Made by a program: the position numbers and the translations under genes. DNA of 49,381 nucleotides from Chloroflexota bacterium (GTDB taxonomy: Bacteria > Chloroflexota > Anaerolineae > Anaerolineales > Villigracilaceae): the NCBI GenBank assembly GCA_019873735.1, contig JAIOAQ010000024.1:1-49381 (forward strand), given 5' to 3'. The notes below the pieces were generated by a model, which saw only the letters and a program-made list of their open reading frames with translations, was not told the DNA's origin and ran no database searches. Below, one piece after another: positions 17,120 through 24,941 of this stretch (position 1 is the first letter of the stretch; each line of letters opens with the position of its first letter).

Positions 17120-17166
17120 ACAAAAAGAAAACTACAGGCCTGCTCAAAGATGACCGAGCAGGCCTG
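17120..17166 (-). terminator. Rho-independent terminator of the GNAT gene
   Basis: A perfect 11-bp stem (CAGGCCTGCTC with its complement, 10-base loop) lies 14 bases beyond the minus-strand stop codon and is followed on that strand by TAGTTTTCTTTTTG. The 220 bases to its left are the kinase leader, with several short foldbacks but no gene. Confidence 0.9.
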
Positions 17167-17180
17167 CGGGCATGTTTATG

Positions 17181-18317
17181 CTAACCGATGAATTTGCGGT
17201 AGACGCGATGGTTTTTGTACTCGACGCCGTTCAGATTTTTCAGGTCGGCGCGCATTTGACGGGTGGTCTCGGCTACCTGTGTCATTTCAACGTGTTCAAA
17301 TTGATTAAACCCAAACACCGTTTTCCCCATTTCATAGTAGAGCAGGGCGTTGCCGCCGGTGCCTTGAAATTCGGGTAAGACGCCCATGCCGTTGCCCGAG
17401 ACGGTTTTGGTGCGGCGCATTTCCAGCAGAAGATCAATCAGTGTGATGGGGTTGAGATGTCCTTTGGCGCGTTGAAGGGCAGCAGAGACATCTGGAAAAG
17501 CAAACAGGAAGCCGACAATTTGCTCACCGTGGAGTATCAATTTGATGAGGCGGTGATCGGCCACCAGGAAAATGTTATCCACAGCATACTGGATGTCTCC
17601 TTGTGAGAGGGGGTAATATTCCCAATTGTGGATAAAGGTGTTGTTGTATGCTTCACCGATTCGCTGCGCCCATTGCATCAGTTCGCGTTTGCTTTTGAAA
17701 TTTTTGATTTTCAAGCGGTTGCGCTGCATGGCGCGCTGGGCAATCCGTTCAACGCGTTCGGGGATGCGGAATGCCTCGGCCGGCAGATAGCACGAGACAA
17801 AATCCACCTCTTTTTCAAAGCCGAGCGCTTCCACCAGCCTGGAATAGTACGGGTAGTTGTAATTCATCATGGTCATCATCTGACGGTGTTCGAAGCCCTC
17901 AATTTGAATGCCATAACCGTCAAAGGGAGAGAGGCCCTTGGGGCCGATAACGGTATCCAGGCCGCGGCTTCTGGCCCACTCAAAGGCGGTCTCAAACAGG
18001 GCGCGGGCTACGTCCAGGTCATCAATGCAGTCAAAAAAGTAGAACTGGGCTTTTTTGGCTTGGTGGTATTCGTTGAAGGGTTTGTTTTCACCAATAAAGA
18101 TACGCCCAACAACCTTGCCGTCTCTTACGGCCAAAAAGAAGTCGCCATCGGAGTGGCCAAAGAAGGGGTGTTTTTTGCGGTTGAGCGGCAGGTAGGCATC
18201 TGTGTACAATGGCGGTACCCATTGCGGACAGCCTTTGTAAAGGTCGTAGTAAAACTGGACAAAGCGCTTGGTCTGGCTTTTGTTGCTGGTGTCCACTTTC
18301 TCGATATTGATTGTCAT
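17181..18317 (-). CDS. GNAT-like protein (YghO-type, N-acetyltransferase fold)
   Basis: 378 residues. The N-terminal third has the feel of a GNAT domain (FFLAVRDGKVVGRIFIG and ARALFETAFEWARSRGLDTVIGP), and the second half repeats an acyltransferase-like pattern (HGEQIVGFLFAFPD, MGVLPEFQGTGGNALLYY). The latter resembles the acetyl-CoA pyrophosphate loop. This two-lobed arrangement matches the poorly characterised YghO group, whose substrate is unknown. The ATG at 18317 has AGGAG six bases upstream; a longer reading from 18497 would run through repetitive intergenic DNA. It is monocistronic, with its own terminator. Confidence 0.65.
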   Translation of the reverse strand: MTINIEKVDTSNKSQTKRFVQFYYDLYKGCPQWVPPLYTDAYLPLNRKKHPFFGHSDGDFFLAVRDGKVVGRIFIGENKPFNEYHQAKKAQFYFFDCIDDLDVARALFETAFEWARSRGLDTVIGPKGLSPFDGYGIQIEGFEHRQMMTMMNYNYPYYSRLVEALGFEKEVDFVSCYLPAEAFRIPERVERIAQRAMQRNRLKIKNFKSKRELMQWAQRIGEAYNNTFIHNWEYYPLSQGDIQYAVDNIFLVADHRLIKLILHGEQIVGFLFAFPDVSAALQRAKGHLNPITLIDLLLEMRRTKTVSGNGMGVLPEFQGTGGNALLYYEMGKTVFGFNQFEHVEMTQVAETTRQMRADLKNLNGVEYKNHRVYRKFIG

Positions 18318-18721
18318 TTTTTGCTCCTGGGGTTTGAGATGATAGCCGGGCAGGGAAGATTGATTTCGACGCTTTGGGCTCTCTTTTTGATATGGGCTGG
18401 GGGTTGAAGCCTTTGAAGGTATATCACAAATATTAACACAGATTAAGAAAAAAGGGATGCTTTCTACATCCTGATAATTGGCCGAATCTTTTGACACAGA
18501 TTGACACAGATTTCACAGGTTGCGAGTTTCAATCTGTGACTCCAAAATGTTTCCCGTGACTTCACTGCAAGAACAGAAAATCTCAACGCGAAAAAAAGAA
18601 ATAGATCTTAAAAAATCTTGGCCACTTTGCGCCCTTGCGTTAGAAACACCCTTTTGCAGTAGAGTCTCCCGTGCAATTGACATAAATCTACTTTTCGGCA
18701 TATTTGAACTGCCGGCGCCCA
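18318..18721. repeat. Noncoding gap with dispersed repeat sequence
   Basis: No gene seen. Bases 18490-18540 contain repeated CACAGATT words and the complement AATCTGTG. Bases 18576-18672 (AATCTCAACGCGAAAAA, then CTTTGCGCCCTTGCGTTAGA and CCTTTTGCAGTAGA) closely match a stretch at 32567-32632. TTGACA at 18677-18682 followed by a weak TATTTG 18 bases on may be an upstream promoter for the ROK kinase gene. Confidence 0.6.
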
Positions 18722-18738
18722 TGCTATAATTGCAGCCA
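18722..18738 (+). promoter_or_regulatory. Extended -10 promoter placing the ROK kinase start at the transcription start
   Basis: TGC plus the perfect TATAAT (18725-18730) form an extended -10. Only seven bases lie between it and the ATG at 18738, so the predicted transcription start coincides with the start codon. No Shine-Dalgarno sequence is present. Confidence 0.65.
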
Positions 18739-19679
18739 TGCCTTATTACGTCACGATTGACATTGGCGGAACGCATTTGCGGGCGGCGTTGTTTGCATCC
18801 AATGCCACGCGTCCACAGAAGCACCAGCGCGTCCGTACCCACGCCGCAGATGGATTAAGCGTGTTCGAACGGCTGGCTCAACAAGTGGAGGCGGTTTGGC
18901 CCTCAGGTGGAGATGTGGCCGCCATAGCGGTAGCCAGCCCGGGTCCGCTTGACCCGATGACAGGCGTTATCTTTGCTACGCCGAATATCCCGGAGTGGGT
19001 AGATTTTCCTCTGGCTGAAAGTCTGTCCCGCAGATTCGGCGTGCCGGTCTTTGTCGAGAATGATGCCAACCTTGCGGGGCTGGGGGAGTGGAAGTATGGC
19101 GCCGGCAGGGGACACCATAATGTTTTGTACCTTACGGTCAGCACGGGTGTTGGCGGCGGCGTGATTATCGAAGACCGTCTCCTGCAAGGGGCGCACGGAC
19201 TGGCGGCCGAAGTGGGGCATATCGTTGTTGCGCCTGATGGCCCCCTGTGTTCGTGCGGCAAGGCGGGACACCTGGAAGCCTTTGCCGCCGGACCGGGAAT
19301 CGTGCGCTATGTGCGCGAGCGGCTGGAGGCTGGGGCCGAATCGGCCTTGCGCCTTGACGCAAACTTGAGCGCGCGCGATGTGGCTCAGGCTGCCCAGAGC
19401 GGTGACCCTCTGGGCGTGGAGGCGATGGCACGCGCCGGGGAGTATTTGGGCATCGGTGTCGCCAACTTCCTCCACATTTTTGACCCTTCAATTGTCATCT
19501 TTGGAGGCGGCGTCTCTCAGAGCGGCGAGTGCCTCTTCGGGCCAATGCAGCGCAGCCTGCGCGAGCGTGTCTTCCGCCGCAATTATCTCGAAAACCTGAC
19601 CATTACGATGGCGGAATTGGGAGATGATGCGGGACTGATGGGTGCGCTGGCCTGGGCCTCGATCAAGCATCCTGTCTGA
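18738..19679 (+). CDS. ROK family sugar kinase, probably glucokinase
   Basis: 313 residues. ATP-binding DIGGTHLRAAL starts at residue 8 and the catalytic Asp109 lies in VENDANLAGLGEW. The structural zinc site is His161 (AEVGH), Cys171, Cys173 (CSCGKAGH) and, where a third Cys is usual, His178. Without a DNA-binding N-terminal domain it is a kinase rather than a ROK repressor. Glucose is the most likely substrate, but mannose, fructose or ManNAc cannot be excluded. It sits downstream of a TGC-TATAAT element and should be translated without a leader. A strong terminator follows, so it is a single-gene unit. Glucan phosphorylase (27.0 kb) and glycolytic genes in the window fit a glucose-6-phosphate supply role. 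Confidence 0.9.
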   Translation: MPYYVTIDIGGTHLRAALFASNATRPQKHQRVRTHAADGLSVFERLAQQVEAVWPSGGDVAAIAVASPGPLDPMTGVIFATPNIPEWVDFPLAESLSRRFGVPVFVENDANLAGLGEWKYGAGRGHHNVLYLTVSTGVGGGVIIEDRLLQGAHGLAAEVGHIVVAPDGPLCSCGKAGHLEAFAAGPGIVRYVRERLEAGAESALRLDANLSARDVAQAAQSGDPLGVEAMARAGEYLGIGVANFLHIFDPSIVIFGGGVSQSGECLFGPMQRSLRERVFRRNYLENLTITMAELGDDAGLMGALAWASIKHPV

Positions 19680-19689
19680 GTTTAATCAG

Positions 19690-19729
19690 CCGCCGCAGAG
19701 ATTTCTTTTATCTGCGGCGGTATTTTTTT
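19690..19729 (+). terminator. Rho-independent terminator of the ROK kinase gene
   Basis: CCGCCGCAGA (19690-19699) pairs perfectly with TCTGCGGCGG (19711-19720) and is followed by TATTTTTTT. It begins ten bases after the stop codon. Confidence 0.95.
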
Positions 19730-19748
19730 CTTAAAGAAAGGAATCTGT

Positions 19749-21071
19749 ATGATGGAACCAATGAATGTACCAGGGCCTAAAGCACGTGCCTGGATTGAAC
19801 GCGATGGAGCGGTGATTTCCCCCTCCTATCCGCGTGGGTATGGCTTGGTGGTGGACCGCGCCAGCGGCTGCCATGTTTGGGATGTGGATGGCAATTGCTA
19901 TCTTGACTTCATGGCCGGTATCGCGGTCACGTCAACAGGCCATTCCCACCCCGAAGTGGTCAAAGTCATTCAAGAACAGGCCGAGAAGTTTTTGCACATC
20001 TCTTCAGATTTCTACCACCCCGCATGGATCGAGTTGGGGGAACGCCTGAACGAGATTGCGCCTTTCAAAGAAGCGGCTTTGTCTTTCATGACCAATTCTG
20101 GAACCGAATCGGTAGAAGCGGCCATCAAACTGGCACGCTATCACACAGGCCGCATGAATTTCATCGGCTTTACCGGCGCTTTTCACGGCCGTACAATGGG
20201 TTCGGTGACCTTTACGGCCAGCAAGCCAAAATATCACAAAGGCTTTTATCCGCTGATGAATGGGGTCTTGCATGCGCCGTATCCTAACCCTTATCGTCCC
20301 ATTTTAGAGCGCAAGCCCGGCGAGGACTATGGTCAAACCGTTGTGCGTTACATTGAAGAAGAGATTTTAGGCCATGTTTTGCCGGCCGAGGAGACCGCCG
20401 GTATCCTGGTTGAATCGATCCAGGGCGAGGGCGGTTACATTGTCCCGCCGGAGGGATTCTTCCCCGCCTTGCGGGCGTTGTGCGATAAATACGGCATCCT
20501 GCTCATCGTGGATGAAGTGCAGGCAGGTGTGGGACGTACCGGCAAGTGGTGGGGAATCGAGCACTTTGGCGTTGAGCCCGATATTATCACTGCCGCCAAA
20601 GGCATTGCATCTGGTTTGCCTTTGGGTGCTTGCATTGCGCGTAAAAGCGTAATGGATTGGGAACAGGGCGCACACGGCAACACCTATGGCGGCAACCCGC
20701 TGGCCTGTGTCGCGGCGCTTAAGACCCTTGAACTGATTCGCACACAATATATGCAAAATGCTGCCGAAGTCGGCCAGTATATTCTGGATGCTTTACATGA
20801 ACTGATGGCACGTCATCCCAGCATTGGCGATGTGCGCGGCAAAGGTCTGATGATCGGCGTTGAATTCGTCAAAGATCGGAGCGGCAAAGAACCGGCTGAA
20901 GCCCTGCGCGACCGCATCGTGGACCTGGCTTTCCAGCGCGGCCTGCTCCTTCTCGGATGTAGTAAGAGCACCATTCGTATCGCGCCGCCGCTTTCTCTGA
21001 CCAGGCAGGAAGCCGATGACGGCCTGGCTATTTTTGAGGAAGCCATCACTTTGGCCGAAAAAGAAGCCTGA
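19749..21071 (+). CDS. Class III PLP aminotransferase (GABA / acetylornithine aminotransferase family)
   Basis: 440 residues. PLP site: SGTESVEAA (phosphate cup, about 117-125), GAFHGRTMGS (143-152), DEVQAGVGRTG (Asp255 binds the pyridine nitrogen) and Lys284 in TAAKGIASGLP. The start of the protein (PGPKARAWIERDGAVISPSY) resembles the archaeal and Chloroflexota subgroup that includes broad-specificity omega-aminotransferases and amino acid racemases, rather than ArgD. Donor could be GABA, ornithine, lysine or an omega-amino acid. AAGGA six bases upstream supports the first of two adjacent ATGs. It is isolated between a terminator and a palindromic element, giving no pathway context. Confidence 0.88.
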   Translation: MMEPMNVPGPKARAWIERDGAVISPSYPRGYGLVVDRASGCHVWDVDGNCYLDFMAGIAVTSTGHSHPEVVKVIQEQAEKFLHISSDFYHPAWIELGERLNEIAPFKEAALSFMTNSGTESVEAAIKLARYHTGRMNFIGFTGAFHGRTMGSVTFTASKPKYHKGFYPLMNGVLHAPYPNPYRPILERKPGEDYGQTVVRYIEEEILGHVLPAEETAGILVESIQGEGGYIVPPEGFFPALRALCDKYGILLIVDEVQAGVGRTGKWWGIEHFGVEPDIITAAKGIASGLPLGACIARKSVMDWEQGAHGNTYGGNPLACVAALKTLELIRTQYMQNAAEVGQYILDALHELMARHPSIGDVRGKGLMIGVEFVKDRSGKEPAEALRDRIVDLAFQRGLLLLGCSKSTIRIAPPLSLTRQEADDGLAIFEEAITLAEKEA

Positions 21072-21089
21072 CAACCGTCTGGACCGGTA

Positions 21090-21167
21090 GCGGGCTGAAG
21101 CCCTGTCTCAATCCAAGAAAGCCGGCTTTTGCTGGCTTCCATGCACCGGGCCAGGGTTCCAGCCCGC
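21090..21167. repeat. Nested palindromic (REP-like) element
   Basis: GCGGGCTGAAGCCC (21090-21103) and GGGTTCCAGCCCGC (21154-21167) pair at 12 of 14 positions. Inside the loop a second hairpin, AAGCCGGC/GCTGGCTT (21119-21138), has a TTTT loop. The branched foldback could terminate the aminotransferase transcript but has no T-run, and its architecture resembles repetitive extragenic palindromes. Confidence 0.6.
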
Positions 21168-21264
21168 ACCGAATCCGGCAGAAGGCTTAACTTATGAGCG
21201 CACGATGATAAAATAAACTTACTTCGTCCACTCATTCTGCCGTCCTCTTTGCTCACTACGTTTT

Positions 21265-22797
21265 ATGCTTCCTGATTTCCGCGTCCGCCAGCGTGACTAT
21301 TTGCTGGAAATTGCCCGCCTGTTGACCGAGGAACTCGACCTCGATAAACTTCTGGCGCGCATTTTACGCGTCTCGATTGAAATGCTGGCGGGACAGGCAG
21401 GCCTGATTGCCCTCAAAAGCGAGACCGGCTGGCAGGTGGCCGCTGCACAGGGCATTCCGCATGCCATGTTGCGTTATCTTGAACCGATTCTGGCGGAGGA
21501 AAATGTCTCTGAATTCAACGCCGAAGAACTCAACCGCCTGTTAAAGGAATTGGCCTACACGGCCAGCATGGGCCTGCTCAACGGCGTAGGTTTGCCCCTG
21601 GTGGCGCATAACCGCGTGATTGGCGTCATATTCATCTTTCGAGCCTACGCAGATGTTTTCTCTGCCAACGATAAATCTCTCTTGCGCGCTTTTGCCGATC
21701 AGGCGGCGATTGCTGTTTTCAATGCACAACTTTACACCCAGGTCAGTTACGAAAAACAACGCCTGGATGCCTTGCTTGACGCCGCAGCCGATGGAATTTT
21801 TATCCTCCATGCCGACCACACCATCGAACGTTGCAACGCCGCCTTTGAAAAACTATACGGCCGGCCGCGCAATGACATTGTTGGCCGAGAGCATGACGAA
21901 ATCATCCGTTGGGCACGCGATCCGCATGGACAGACGCTGGAAGAAGCCGAACGCGGCGGTTGGCCGCTCACGCCCAATGCCAGCCTGTATGTCGAAGGAG
22001 ACCTCCAACGCCCAGACCTGCCCCCCTTGCCGGTTGGCATTACGTATTCCCCTTTGATTTCTCCCGAAGGCGTCTTGCGCAATATTTTTGCCAGCGTGCG
22101 TGACATCACGCACTTCCGCACCGCCGAAGAAATCAAAAGCACATTCGTCTCCATCGTCAGCCATGAATTGCGCACCCCTGTCGCACTGATTAAAGGCTAC
22201 GCCAGCACCCTGCGCCGTGATGACGCCCGTTGGGAACGTGAGATTGTCAATGACAGCCTGGCAGTTATTGAGGAAGAAGCCGACCGCCTGGCGCGCATGA
22301 TTGATGACTTGTTAGACGCCTCCCGGCTTCAGGCGGGAGGCTTGAGCCTCAACCGTTCTGACATTTCTCTCCCACTCCTGGCGCAGCGCACGGTGGATCG
22401 TTTCCAACCCCAGGCAGGCCAGCACACCTTGATCGTGGACTTCCCCGAATCGTTCCCCGTTATCCTGGCCGACGAACACCGCATCGAACAGGTGCTTTCG
22501 AACCTTATTTCCAATGCCTTGAAATATGCCCCATCTGGCGAGATCCGCATTCAGGGACAGGTCCGGCCGGAGCAGGTCATCGTCTGCGTCAGCGACGAAG
22601 GCCCTGGCATTGACCCGCGTGACATGCCTCACGTCTTTGACCGCTTCTACCGCGCAGAAGAGGCCGTTCGCAAAACCAAAGGGGCAGGCTTGGGTTTGTA
22701 CCTGGCAAGGGCCATCGTTGAGGCCCATGGCGGCCGAATCTGGATTGACCCGCAGCCCAATCACGGCGCCCGCATCTGCTTTTCCTTGCCGCGTTGA
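21265..22797 (+). CDS. Cytosolic sensor histidine kinase, GAF-PAS-HisKA-HATPase
   Basis: 510 residues without membrane segments. Order: GAF domain (about 15-155), PAS domain (about 165-285, with ILHADHTIERCNAAFEKLYG), HisKA with phosphoacceptor His300 in VSHELRTP, and ATPase domain with N box (SNLISNALKYAP), G1 (DEGPGI) and G2 (GAGLGLYLA). It is an orphan: no response regulator gene is adjacent. The GAF domain lacks an obvious Cys chromophore or cGMP motif, so the signal is unknown. No ribosome site precedes the ATG; a plausible promoter (TTAACT, 16 bases, TAAAAT at 21209-21214) gives a leader of about 45 bases. Confidence 0.92.
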   Translation: MLPDFRVRQRDYLLEIARLLTEELDLDKLLARILRVSIEMLAGQAGLIALKSETGWQVAAAQGIPHAMLRYLEPILAEENVSEFNAEELNRLLKELAYTASMGLLNGVGLPLVAHNRVIGVIFIFRAYADVFSANDKSLLRAFADQAAIAVFNAQLYTQVSYEKQRLDALLDAAADGIFILHADHTIERCNAAFEKLYGRPRNDIVGREHDEIIRWARDPHGQTLEEAERGGWPLTPNASLYVEGDLQRPDLPPLPVGITYSPLISPEGVLRNIFASVRDITHFRTAEEIKSTFVSIVSHELRTPVALIKGYASTLRRDDARWEREIVNDSLAVIEEEADRLARMIDDLLDASRLQAGGLSLNRSDISLPLLAQRTVDRFQPQAGQHTLIVDFPESFPVILADEHRIEQVLSNLISNALKYAPSGEIRIQGQVRPEQVIVCVSDEGPGIDPRDMPHVFDRFYRAEEAVRKTKGAGLGLYLARAIVEAHGGRIWIDPQPNHGARICFSLPR

Positions 22798-22959
22798 GCG
22801 CGGGAACTGCGGCAACTACAAAGCCCTGCGGGCGGTTTGTGAATTCCCTCTCAAGTTGGGCGGAAAGTAGTATACTTTTCATACCCTTTCATGTTTTTGC
22901 CTCGCAGGCAAGATGCGGGGGAGCACCCTTTTTGCAAGCATCCCCGGGAGGAGACACCC

Positions 22960-24060
22960 ATGCCCGACCCACGTGTCCAGAAATTAGCCAAAGTGCTTGT
23001 CCATTACTCGCTTGAAATTAAACCCGGCCAACAGGTGGTCTTGCAGACCGAACCCCTGGCCGATGAACTCTCACTGGCCTTTCTTGAAGAGGCCATCAAA
23101 GCCGGCGCCCATGTTTTGACACTCAATTCCGTGCCAGGAGCGGATGAAGTCTTTTTCAAGCATGCTTCTGAAGCCCAACTGGACTTTTTGATGCCGGTCC
23201 GAAAACAGATTTTCGAGACCTTTGACGCCCGTTTGTACATTGAGGCCCTCTCCAACACGCGTACCCTTTCCGGCGTGGACCCCCGGCGAATTGCCCGTTA
23301 CCGCAAGACGTATGCGCCGCTTTTCAAGATCGTCTCTGATCGTTTCGCACGTGGCGATTTCCGCTGGTGTCTGACGGTTTATCCCACCGAGGCTATGGCG
23401 CAGGAAGCCAATATGAGCCTGAGCGATTACCGGGAATTTGTCTTTGAAGCCGGTATGCTGAATACCGATGATCCGGTATCTCACTGGAGAGAAGAGGCCA
23501 GCCGTCAAGGACGCCTGATTGACTGGTTGAAAGGGCGTAAGCAGGCGGTGCTGAAAGGCGAAAACGTGGACCTCAGGCTGTCGCTCGAAGGACGCACGTT
23601 TATTTCCTGCGCGGGGACAGAAAACTTCCCGGATGGGGAAATCTTCACCAGCCCGGTAGAGGATTCGGTCAATGGCTGGATTCGCTTCAAGTACCCTGCT
23701 ATCTACAATGGCCAGGAGGTGGAAGACATCGAACTCTGGTTTGAAAACGGGCGCATTGTCAAAGAGAGGGCGGGCAAGAATCAGGCATTGTTAACCGCCT
23801 TGTTGGATACAGACCCAGGCGCGCGTTATCTGGGTGAATGGGGAATCGGCACCAATTATGGCATTACCCGCTTCACCAAAAACATGTTGTTCGACGAAAA
23901 AATTGGCGGCACCATTCACCTGGCGGCCGGCATGGGTATGCCAGAAGCCGGCGGCAAAAACGAATCGGGCCTTCACTGGGATATGCTCTGTGATATGGCC
24001 TTCTCCGAAGTGACGGTGGATGGAGACCTGTTCTACAAAGACGGGAAACCTGTTATCTGA
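22960..24060 (+). CDS. M29 family aminopeptidase (second copy)
   Basis: 366 residues. Metal ligands of the family are in place: Glu293 (RYLGEWGIG), His320 (GTIHLAAG) and His339/Asp341 (GLHWDML). It is shorter and clearly diverged from the copy at 4.2-5.5 kb, and matches the AmpT type that ends with a TVDGDLFYKDGK tail. The ATG at 22960 has GGGAGGAG six bases upstream, which decides the start over longer frames. The gene is followed after two bases by an ankyrin-repeat gene, so the two are co-translated. Substrates are expected to be short peptides with broad N-terminal preference. Confidence 0.9.
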   Translation: MPDPRVQKLAKVLVHYSLEIKPGQQVVLQTEPLADELSLAFLEEAIKAGAHVLTLNSVPGADEVFFKHASEAQLDFLMPVRKQIFETFDARLYIEALSNTRTLSGVDPRRIARYRKTYAPLFKIVSDRFARGDFRWCLTVYPTEAMAQEANMSLSDYREFVFEAGMLNTDDPVSHWREEASRQGRLIDWLKGRKQAVLKGENVDLRLSLEGRTFISCAGTENFPDGEIFTSPVEDSVNGWIRFKYPAIYNGQEVEDIELWFENGRIVKERAGKNQALLTALLDTDPGARYLGEWGIGTNYGITRFTKNMLFDEKIGGTIHLAAGMGMPEAGGKNESGLHWDMLCDMAFSEVTVDGDLFYKDGKPVI

Positions 24061-24062
24061 CC

Positions 24063-24761
24063 ATGCAAGCAGAAGCATTTTTTTCCGCCATTCAGGAAGG
24101 TAATTTGAGATTGGTGGAGCAGATGCTCCAGTCCCACCCTGGTTTGATTCACAACCAGGATAAAAATGGTCTTTCACCTATCCTGGTTGCAGCCTATCGG
24201 CACCAGCCAGAGATTGTCGAATTGCTGATCAGCCACAAAGTATTAATAGATGTATTTGAAGCGGCTGCTACCGGGCGAGTCAATCACGTTGTCCGCATTC
24301 TGGCCCGCCGGCCGGAGTTGGCGACGGCCTACTCCCCCGACGGCTATCAGCCTTTGGCCCTGGCAGCCTTCTTTGGTCACCTGGACGTCATGCAGTTTTT
24401 GCTGCGTGCAGGGGTAGAGGTCAATTCCGTCTCGCGCAATGCATTGCAGGCAGCCCCTATCCATTCGGCAGCAGCAGGGAATCAGGTGGAGGCGATGCGG
24501 CTTCTGTTAGAGCATGGCGCAGACCCCAATGCCTGTCAGGCGGGCCAGGTCGCGCCGCTGCATATCGCCGCCCAAAAGGGCAATCTTCAAATGACGCTTT
24601 TGCTTCTGCTCAGCGGCGCAGACCTCCAGCAGAAAACCGCAGAGGGCAAGACGGCTTTGGATTTGGCCCGCGAAGCCAATCACCCTGAAGTGGTGGAATT
24701 GCTGCGAACCGAGATCACCAAACGTTTTCGCAGTGCCCGGCGGCTAACAGCGCCCCGCTGA
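24063..24761 (+). CDS. Ankyrin-repeat protein
   Basis: 232 residues, no signal peptide. About five to six ankyrin units are visible: DKNGLSPILVAAYRHQPEIV near residue 32, DGYQPLALAAFFGHLDVMQF near 92, then NALQAAPIHSAAAGNQVEAM, QVAPLHIAAQKGNLQMTLLL and EGKTALDLAREANHPEVVEL. The repeats mediate protein binding; no catalytic domain is attached. The start is two bases after the M29 aminopeptidase stop, and such M29-ankyrin pairing suggests the protein binds the peptidase, its substrates or a regulator, which is inference only. Confidence 0.88.
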   Translation: MQAEAFFSAIQEGNLRLVEQMLQSHPGLIHNQDKNGLSPILVAAYRHQPEIVELLISHKVLIDVFEAAATGRVNHVVRILARRPELATAYSPDGYQPLALAAFFGHLDVMQFLLRAGVEVNSVSRNALQAAPIHSAAAGNQVEAMRLLLEHGADPNACQAGQVAPLHIAAQKGNLQMTLLLLLSGADLQQKTAEGKTALDLAREANHPEVVELLRTEITKRFRSARRLTAPR

Positions 24762-24799
24762 TTTGCCCGGATAGGCAAGTCGGGCTAAGGAATACTGCT

Positions 24800-24850
24800 G
24801 GCCAAAAACTTGGCCGTGGATACCATCAGCGTATTCACGGCCAGGTTTTA
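24800..24850 (+). terminator. Overlapping alternative hairpins after the M29-ankyrin operon
   Basis: GGCCGTGGATAC (24812-24823) pairs with GTATTCACGGCC (24831-24842) with one mismatch, followed by AGGTTTT. A shorter stem GGCCAA (24800-24805) pairing with TTGGCC (24810-24815) uses the same GGCC, so only one can form at a time. The larger one is the probable terminator. Confidence 0.55.
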
Positions 24851-24941
24851 ATTAGAGGAAAAGGGGAGACAAACTTTTTGACTTTTCCTGCGTATATCCT
24901 TCTAGTGAAAGTAAGGCGTCTTTTTATACAAGGAGCATTGT

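Noticed and set aside
18738..19679. ROK protein as a transcriptional repressor
   Set aside because: No N-terminal helix-turn-helix; the ATP-binding and catalytic motifs start at residue 8, so it is a kinase. The His in place of one zinc Cys is a plausible ligand swap, not a broken site.
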